NCBI GenBank assembly: GCA_027579435.1
Contig: JANBPK010001483.1
Coordinates: 1-64,000 of the forward strand
DNA: 64,000 bases
Direction: 5' to 3'
Source of the DNA: Candolleomyces eurysporus
Lineage: Eukaryota; Basidiomycota; Agaricomycetes; Agaricales; Psathyrellaceae
Each line of letters starts with the position of its first letter. Positions within the stretch are counted from its first letter, which is position 1. This document shows positions 57,664-64,000 of this stretch, piece by piece. A model generated the notes under the pieces. It did not search any database. It had not been told where the DNA came from and worked only from the letters and a program-made list of their open reading frames with translations. The position numbers and the translations under genes are program-made.

Positions 57664-59023
57664 AGACAGATTGTCCATTAAGACAAGTTTAGCCCCCTGT
57701 AACACCCTGATCTTCTCAACGAGAACACCCTGGTCATCCCTAACTTCGTATGACCAGGCATCAAACGCCGACCGCAAGCTCATACTCATAACAGCATCAT
57801 GGTAAACCTTGATATAATCCACCGTCGACAGCGTAGGCTGCTGCACTCTCGTCGTCGTCTCAATGTCGTCCGCGAGCCCAGTAGTTGTGGTATCATCCTT
57901 GGTCAACCTCTGAGCCCCTCCCGCCAGAGCCCAATTCCAATTCTGCCGCCTCGCCTCCCAAGTTGAACTTGTACCAGCACCAGCACCGCCGTGACCATTG
58001 GACGTACTCCCAAGCAAGCCGCCACTCTTCGTCCGGGCAGCAGCGTGGAATGATATACCCAACGTCCCAAGCTTTCCCCCATCCCGCAATATTTGGAGCC
58101 ATTCCCAGAAATTCTTGAGCGCTTTGTGCGACCAAAACACAGGCTCCAACGAACGAGGAGTAGGCGGGATCGGTTTTGCATCCGGTTCTTGCAAAGTTTC
58201 TGCAGGGGAGCTACCCTCCCATGGTATGATACCTCGAACGGGTATGATCCACGCTCGACGGTCATGAGGTGACGGCTCGGGCAGTGGAGAGGTGAACGGC
58301 GGCAGGATGATAGGTGTAGTCTTCTTATACGGCTTGGTCTTGGTGTGGATTTTTGCAGGATCTACGAGTTTAGATGGAAGCATATGAGGCTGGAGAGAGA
58401 GGGGTGCTCGGTAAGAACTCTCTGTCGAAGAAAAGACTTGGCACGAGGTACTCACGCGAGGAATAACACCATGCAAGGGTCCCTCGTCCAACTTCCTGCG
58501 CTTGACTTTTGAAGGTCCAGAATCTATATCTTGCTGCTCATGCTCTGGAGAATGAGGCCGTTTCTTTGAGTCTTGCGGTTCCTCGCATAGCAACCTTGAG
58601 AAATCCGTGCTCTGGAATTCCTCGAGGTCTGCAATCGACCATATCTCGCTCTCTTCAACAGGCGAGCCCCATTCCTTCAGCTCGGTGGTAAGGGCTCTTT
58701 CCTCTATCGTGACTTCGGGTAGAGCAGAGCTGTACACGTATAGATTCTCTTTCTCTGCAACCTACGCGTTAAACAATGAGAAACACGAGATTTCTATATA
58801 ACTTACTGGGTGCCCAAACAGCCGGTTCGACTCTGTCCATAGCGCGCCATTCAGGGTTATTATACCGAGACGAGCACGACTTGATGAGATCTTGAGCAGT
58901 CGATAGCAACTGCGCGGTCGACGGTCCCGCACGCGACTTCGAAGGCAAGGACGTGTAATTGTGTACAGTGAACTGGTCGTCATATTGCCGACGCGTTGTC
59001 GGCAAAGGGGCCCCTGCAGCCAT
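57643..59023 (-). CDS. Hypothetical protein, probably nuclear
   Basis: Exons 59023-58807, 58754-58456, 58389-57643 (420 aa, phases fit). Start MAAGAPLPTTRRQYDDQF. The 66-nt intron 2 is in frame and open, so it can be misread as coding. The middle has a basic patch (KVKRRKLDEG) after an acidic, Ser-rich segment, suggesting a nuclear localisation signal. Ordered-looking parts are WIIPVRGIIPWEGSSP, a Trp-rich segment (FWSHKALKNFWEWLQILRD), WEARRQNWNWALAGGAQRL and the C-terminal YIKVYHDAVMSMSLRSAFD ending in DNLSRGILIS. I do not recognise the family. The 3' end lies on the diverged duplication, so the terminus could have been remodelled. Confidence 0.6.
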
Positions 59024-60299
59024 ACCGAAAGATGGTTTAGGCTCAAGCTGAGTGTCCCGACGCTGAGTTTTGGAGAATGAAAGTGATCATGAGTGCGCAG
59101 ATGGAAGGAAGATGGTAAGAGTCAAGACGCGGGACGCGGTACCGGTTGCAATCGGCGTCAGACCATTGTCCTCCTGATTTAGACATGCTGCAGATATAAC
59201 CCACCTTGAGATGGACGGTCACTTCGCAGCAATCACCGCTAAATTTCATATACCACTAAAAGCAGAAAATCAACGATAATGAGGGACGGGTTATATTCTC
59301 GTGTTTAGATGGTATTTGTTCAGGATGTTACATAGTATTGGAACTTGTGATAGTCAGATATGGTATGGAAAGTTGAAGAAAAAGCGGATGTAAATTTATA
59401 GATTTTAGAGAGAAAGTCTAAGAATAAGATGAAGATAAGAGAGAGAGAGAGAGAGAGAGGCTGTGGGTGACGAGTGAGCTGACTAGGCATACCAGGAGAT
59501 AGGACGATTCAGCTTACCATTCGGTATCGCAGCACCAATTGCCTTCGAAAAGGCATAGTCATTTTGAAGTCGGGGGGTTCCCTTTGTCACGGTGTGAACA
59601 AGACAGACCCACGAACGAAGTAGTATACGAAGACCTACCTTTAGTTTCAGGCGAATGATGCCGCCATTGTGAGGAGTTGGGGCACTATCGAGAGTTCAGA
59701 CACTTCCACGGAAGAGAGAAATAAAAGCTTCGAATACGATATGATGCTCCCAACCCTAGACATAGGACCCGCCGAACTTGAGAGGTGCGCTACCAGCAGA
59801 AGTTCACCGACAACGACAACCCAATTAGCGCGTATTCAAAAGATATAATCGCAAGCATTTGCTCACCGATACTTCGTTTAGCCCGAGCTGCTCCCCGTTG
59901 TACCCAAACTACCCAAAGCGACGCCGGCAACGTCTCACTCGGACTTGGGACTGGTGAAGCAGAGCTACAAGCCCAGTACTACGCGGTGGGTTCGTGGCGG
60001 AAAGTAGATGCTTCATCCGGGTACCCCGTACGTGACAAGATCACCTGCATCGGAGCTTACCGTCTGGAAGTCTCTCTTTTCCCCCCGAGAGAGGAAAGGT
60101 GACAGCTGAGGGGTCGGCATCCAACCGTGTGGGGTGCCACCTGCACTTATTGGGGTACCATCCGGTCTGGGGGTTGTTACTCTCAGCGCCGCAAAGGGAG
60201 ATGGATACGAGAGCATGAGGGTGAGGGCCAACGTATGGGCCAGGAAGGGATGGAAATATGAGTTGGCGTGGCCCTTGTGTTGGTTCTTTAAAGGTGTAT
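59024..60299. other. Intergenic with a GA microsatellite
   Basis: Upstream of the hypothetical nuclear-protein gene. A perfect GA repeat of about 24 nt lies at 59436-59459. No gene supported. Confidence 0.45.
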
Positions 60300-60880
60300 C
60301 AGCGTCATGTCAGCTCAATCTGAATTCTGTAACTCACATGAAGAAAAGTAGGCCACGTTGGGACTCCGGACTCCAGGTTGCCCTGTTATGTAGGGATTTT
60401 GTAGGGGCTCCCCGGGGGCCGAAGAGTCAAAGTCCATGGGTGTCATAGAGCCGAAGATAAAACAAGACGTGGATAAGGTGAGCCCTGTTTAGAGCGGATG
60501 GGGAGGACTGAGGCTGGAGCTCAAGCTGGAAGTGGCCAAAGCCCGTAGATCAGCATAGCGTCTCAATTTAAACTCTAGGGAACTCACACAAAGAGTCGAC
60601 ACCGGTGGCGTGTAGCCAGGTTCGCGTGGAATAGATCAAGGCGGGGATTCTGGAATCGAAGAGTCGAAGTCCCCACTAGGTAGGCTGTACCATGACGACT
60701 CAGGAATAGTATGATCTCATTGAAGGCGAATGGAGATGCAACGAGGCTGGAGATGAAAATCGAAGCCAGAGGGTCAGCACATCGTCTCTAGCCACACTCG
60801 GGAGAACTCACGATGAGTTGCCAAAGGCAGTGTGGAAAGGTATCTCGACGAGGAGAGTTGGATAGAAGGTCGACAACGAG
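60300..60880. repeat. Three diverged tandem copies of a unit of about 220-250 bp
   Basis: Two landmarks recur in step. An AACTCAC box preceded by a CTCAA/CTCTA stretch lies at about 60331, 60582 and 60807, each some 30 bp after an AGC..CATMGCGTC-like phrase. A GAAGAGTC(A/G)AAGTCC box lies at about 60420 and 60657, with a weaker GAGAGTCGAAGAG at about 60875. Between them GAGGCTGGAG or its variants recur. No reading frame runs through the array, so it is a non-coding tandem repeat of unknown origin. Confidence 0.6.
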
Positions 60881-61455
60881 AGTCGAAGAGAAGATGAACT
60901 CGGTCTAGAGAGGATATTGAGATGCGGAAACGGAGAGGTGGAAGGGCGAAGCCTGCATTAAACGACCGTAGGGAAAGTCCTTTGTATATTTGGGCGAATG
61001 TCAGCCCAAGGTCAGCCCTGACAAGATGTCAGCCGCCAGATATTTTTACATCCCTCCTAATTATAGTTGGCCTGTCGTCCAGCCGTTTTCGAAGGATGGT
61101 AAGACTGAGATCCAGATCAAAAGCAGCGTTGAATGCAGGAACATAGCTGGAGAGATACATCTTCGGTGCAGCCATTCATATTGTGAAGAGCGAGGTTACC
61201 AGGAATTCATCTCCCCGCCAAACGCGATCCGTCACACTCGCGTGATCGTGACATTTACCATGCGCCTCTAGTTTGACGCAAAGCAGAAGTCAGGTTTTGC
61301 AGATTGTGGCTTAATCCGATGCGATATTGACCATGCTTCGTGAGCTTGTCAAAATATTTGCTTATTAGCCCTTGCATCTTGTACACCCTGTATAAAAATG
61401 ATCCAAGAAACGGGTTACTTCGACATTGCACAAAACCGTTGCTATCCCCCCCCAT
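60881..61455. other. Intergenic, 3' of the membrane protein gene
   Basis: Contains the 3' UTR of the minus-strand gene that ends at 61456. Plus-strand ORFs of 74-93 codons here have no recognisable motif. Confidence 0.4.
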
Positions 61456-62716
61456 TCAGCCCCACGTCGCATCCTCGTCGATTTCTCTCGCACCCGTTCC
61501 ATTAACCGCTCGACTCCTCGGAGGCTCATACTGCCCCGAATACTCCTCATCCGGAGGCAACTGAACCGCCTGCCTCTGAGGCCGAACAAACGCACTCCAA
61601 ATATACGAAACCGCCAACCCGAGAGGGTGCAACACCGTGAACACAATAACCGTGACCTACATAAGCAGCAAGCACACCTCGTTAGCCAAACAGAAGGAGA
61701 AAATCGAAGAGCGAAAGGACACTGACGTAGACGGGAGCAGGCTTCGGACGCAAACTCCAAATGCTAACGCAAATCCACGTCGCCGAAGCACACCAAACAA
61801 TATCCCGACGGAACAGTACGACCAGCAAGCCTACAAGATTCGTACCCATGATCACACCAAACCCTACCCAGGCGTGCCATGCAGAGTAATCTCTCGGTGG
61901 CCCACCTCCAGGTATCGGGACATACGTGAAACCCAGTGTCATGCTGAAAAGAGGGATAGACGTGAGATGCAGCTTTGCACGATATCGATTCCTGGGGTAC
62001 TCACAAAAGAGACAACGGGAAGAGAATCGAGAACGGCAACACCAGGAAGAACCGCAGGGGTGCATGGATGAGAGCCGTGTCCAGAGGCCGAGAGCTGTCT
62101 GGCGCATGATATATCAACAGGGCAACGTTCGAATAAAACAGCAAGAGTAGGATGATCCCCTGCAGTATAGTCGAAACGAGGAACCATTCCATGATCTGAT
62201 AAAAGCAGTTTTCAGCCCAGCCTCCCATGAAGCGGAATGGGATTGACCACTGACCCATGAAATCGCCCACAACGCCATGACGAGATTGGCAAAAACCAAA
62301 GAGAATCCTACACCTTTAACCAATGCCCTCTGCGATACATAAGTCTCTGCCAGTAGTTTGGAATTGGCAGGAGATAGCGCACCTTGGTCTCTGGTTTACT
62401 CGCCATGACGAGCAACAGGCAGTATCCCAGCTGCCCCAAGAAAATGGCCCCAACATACGCTGCAATTACAGATGGTCGCGGCGATATCGAAGTAGGATGA
62501 AGTCTAGATATTCCACCTAAAAGAATGAAAGATGAGAAAACATCGGAAAACTCAACAGGTCCAACACATACCAAGGGAAGGATTGACCACGATGGCGCAT
62601 GTTGAAGTCACCGCGATATTGACAAGGAGCGAAAGCGGGGTCAAGACCTGCAATCTCACCAACGTCAGGTAGTCCCGAACTGCAGGGTGCGATGTGTCGA
62701 GGGGCAAGGATTCCAT
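61456..62716 (-). CDS. Fungal multi-pass membrane protein of unknown function
   Basis: Six exons, 62716-62572, 62516-62383, 62329-62255, 62195-62005, 61943-61727, 61656-61456, give a 320-aa protein with exact phase. Begins MESLPLDTSHPAVRDYLTL and has about seven hydrophobic segments: LSLLVNIAVTSTCAIVV, VGAIFLGQLGYCLLLVM, FSLVFANLVMALWAISW, FLVSTILQGIILLLLFYSN, FFLVLPFSILFPLSLFMTL, GVIMGTNLVGLLVVLF, and IVFTVLHPLGLAVSYIW. Conserved-looking loops include HAPDSSRPLDTALIHAPLRF and SLRPKPAPVY. The C-terminal tail is short and hydrophilic. The arrangement is familiar from other basidiomycete genomes as an uncharacterised protein; no function is assigned. Confidence 0.8.
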
Positions 62717-63288
62717 GTTCGCGGACGATAGGAAAGAAGGATTCAGATATATATGTGGAGGTGCATGATGTCATCGTCGTCGATGCGGCGATCTACGAGC
62801 TCATGCCTGCACCGCTTCCACTAAAGCGACAGAATCCCGGAGCCTTTCTCAGGCCTCAGGGATGCTCGATGACGAGGAATTAAGCTTGCTGTCAAGGGTC
62901 AATGACCGAATGGTGATTCATTCAGCTGGAGCAGGGCGTTGATCTTCGGCTCAGGGGGAGGAGGATGAACACGCTAACGCCGAACTGCAATGACTCGATG
63001 AAATCGCAAAATTGAACAGCTATGTCCTTGCAAACCGAGGTATGACTGGCTTCTCATGATATGGCTGACTTGGGCCGGAGTCATACATGTATTGATCATA
63101 GGTCTGGCATAGACGGCATGGTGGTGGTGGTAAATCAATGCAAATGCAATAAAAAGAGAAGTGGAAAGCGAGAGATATGACATGACCGCCCAAAGTATCC
63201 TACACGTCCCATCGCGCTGCCGGCGTCCTCGTCGTCTAAGCCGTCGTGATAGCTCTGGTGGTACAGAAGAATGGGGTAGGAAAGTCTT
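62717..63288. other. Intergenic between membrane-protein gene and eS30
   Basis: Contains the promoter of the membrane-protein gene and the 3' UTR of eS30. A 69-codon minus-strand ORF (62974-63183) starts with a signal-peptide-like MSYLSLSTSLFIAFALIYHH and a following AVYARP cleavage-like site, but has no other support. Confidence 0.35.
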
Positions 63289-63832
63289 TTACTTCTCGGG
63301 GTTGGCATTCCTGGAAGAAGGGGAGAAGAAGAGTCAATAAAAGTCGGAAAAGAATGAGAAGGAAGGAGAAGGGGAGATCAGATAGGAGCGAAAGACGTAA
63401 GATGATAGTTGTCAACAATACTCGATGAGCTTCAGTGTGAACTATGCATAATCTCTGTATCATCACAAAGAGTTCATGCTGCAGAGTTGTTTTGCAGGTC
63501 CGGGGAAGGGTGGGGGCACGATAACGAGACAAAACCGATCAACTCACATTCTCCGCTTGCCGCCAGGTGCAGTGGTAACGTTTACGAAGCTGAAACCAAC
63601 ATGAATATCTCGTCCTGCACTCCAAGAGCCAACCTGTACTCACCGACGGTTGTAGAGAATTCGCTTCTTTGCCCGACCCTTGGGGGTCTTCTTCTTTTCT
63701 TGTTTTTCGACCTTGGGGCACTGCGACTTGACCTTACCGGCACGGGCAAGAGAACCGTGAACTAGGTCATTCCTTCGTCAGATCGATTGCGACCACTGGG
63801 AAGGCGAGGACCAGCGAAATACCTTTTCCCAT
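63289..63832 (-). CDS. RPS30: 40S ribosomal protein eS30
   Basis: Four exons, 63832-63823, 63761-63644, 63589-63548, 63310-63289, encode a 63-residue protein: [20 protein letters not shown], then [37 protein letters not shown] and NANPEK. Sequence and length are those of eS30 (Fau without the ubiquitin-like moiety found in animals), a component of the small ribosomal subunit near the decoding centre. Start codon and a 10-nt first exon fit the usual intron-after-ATG layout of fungal ribosomal protein genes. The last intron is unusually long (63311-63547, 237 nt) and carries the snoRNA annotated separately, a common host arrangement. Confidence 0.95.
63374..63470 (-). ncRNA. snR60: C/D-box snoRNA, snR60/U80 type, in the last eS30 intron
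   Basis: On the minus strand a perfect C box GTGATGA (63460-63466) is followed by guide ATTATGCATAGTTCACA and D' box CTGA (about 63430), then by guide TTACGTCTTTCGCTCCTAT and D box CTGA (63378-63381). The D' guide can pair with the conserved large-subunit rRNA segment GTGAACTATGC, and the D guide with the segment TAGGGGCGAAAGAC (one G-U pair), which are the targets of yeast snR60 and human U80/SNORD80; the 3' guide resembles that of SNORD80 closely. Predicted role: 2'-O-methylation of the nucleotides equivalent to yeast 25S A817 and G908. Ends are approximate because no clear terminal stem was seen. Confidence 0.85.
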
Positions 63833-64000
63833 TTTGTCTTGACGATGAGTAGGACGCTGAGGACGATGGGCACAAATGATTCAGCGAGCTGTACAGTTCC
63901 AGCAAATAAGGTTTCGGATTTTGCCGAAGTCGCACCGCCACTGACACGGCCCCTATATGCGTGTTGGGGAGCGCGTCTGATGAACCAAAAAACAATTTAA

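Noticed and set aside
62974..63183. 69-codon ORF with a signal-peptide-like N-terminus
   Set aside because: Lies in the eS30 3' region, has no splice context, no cysteine pattern of secreted fungal proteins and no other support.
1..64000. Transposable elements, CRISPR arrays or prokaryotic operon signals
   Set aside because: No reverse transcriptase, integrase or transposase motifs and no terminal repeats were seen; the window is a spliced eukaryotic genome, so CRISPR and operon features do not apply.

Overview
This is a stretch of nuclear DNA from a filamentous basidiomycete, most likely an Agaricomycete. The evidence is genes cut by many short introns (about 46-150 nt, GT...AG), NACHT-TPR NLR-like genes that join the NACHT domain directly to 45-residue TPR-type repeats, and a set of ordinary eukaryotic genes: IRE1, cytosolic seryl-tRNA synthetase, ribosomal protein eS30 and a con-6 family protein. 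Gene models were built by hand from splice signals, reading-phase bookkeeping and comparison between paralogues inside the window; all protein names are by recognition, not database search.

Layout. 1-13.6 kb: low-complexity DNA, a truncated NACHT-TPR pseudogene, a decayed fragment of the C-terminal WD40 part of VPS15, IT-superfamily transporter copy 1, an intact NACHT-TPR gene, and a CorA-like Mg2+ transporter gene. 14-30 kb: a conserved block, all on the minus strand: IRE1, a serine-rich membrane protein, a small acidic protein, a DXD glycosyltransferase, seryl-tRNA synthetase and a short-chain dehydrogenase. 31-50 kb: accessory block with a truncated CorA-like copy, transporter copies 2 and 3 (tail to tail), NACHT-TPR copy 3, a transporter relic, NACHT-TPR copy 4, a tiny transporter relic and transporter copy 4. 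51-64 kb: a hypothetical gene, an APH-like kinase gene, an F-box/LRR-like gene with frame breaks, con-6, a hypothetical basic/acidic protein, a six-exon membrane protein and eS30, which carries a C/D-box snoRNA (snR60/U80 type) in its last intron.

The outstanding feature is the repeated interspersion of two gene families: four NACHT-TPR NLR-like genes and four full-length plus two decayed copies of one transporter family, with CorA-like genes alongside on both sides of the conserved block. The two accessory blocks look like products of the same segmental duplications. Whether NLR and transporter act together is not shown by sequence.

Assembly caution: nine N bases lie mostly next to homopolymers, and several (in IRE1, seryl-tRNA synthetase, the dehydrogenase and NACHT-TPR copy 4) break reading frames that are otherwise intact. 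These breaks are treated as sequencing artefacts, not pseudogene marks.
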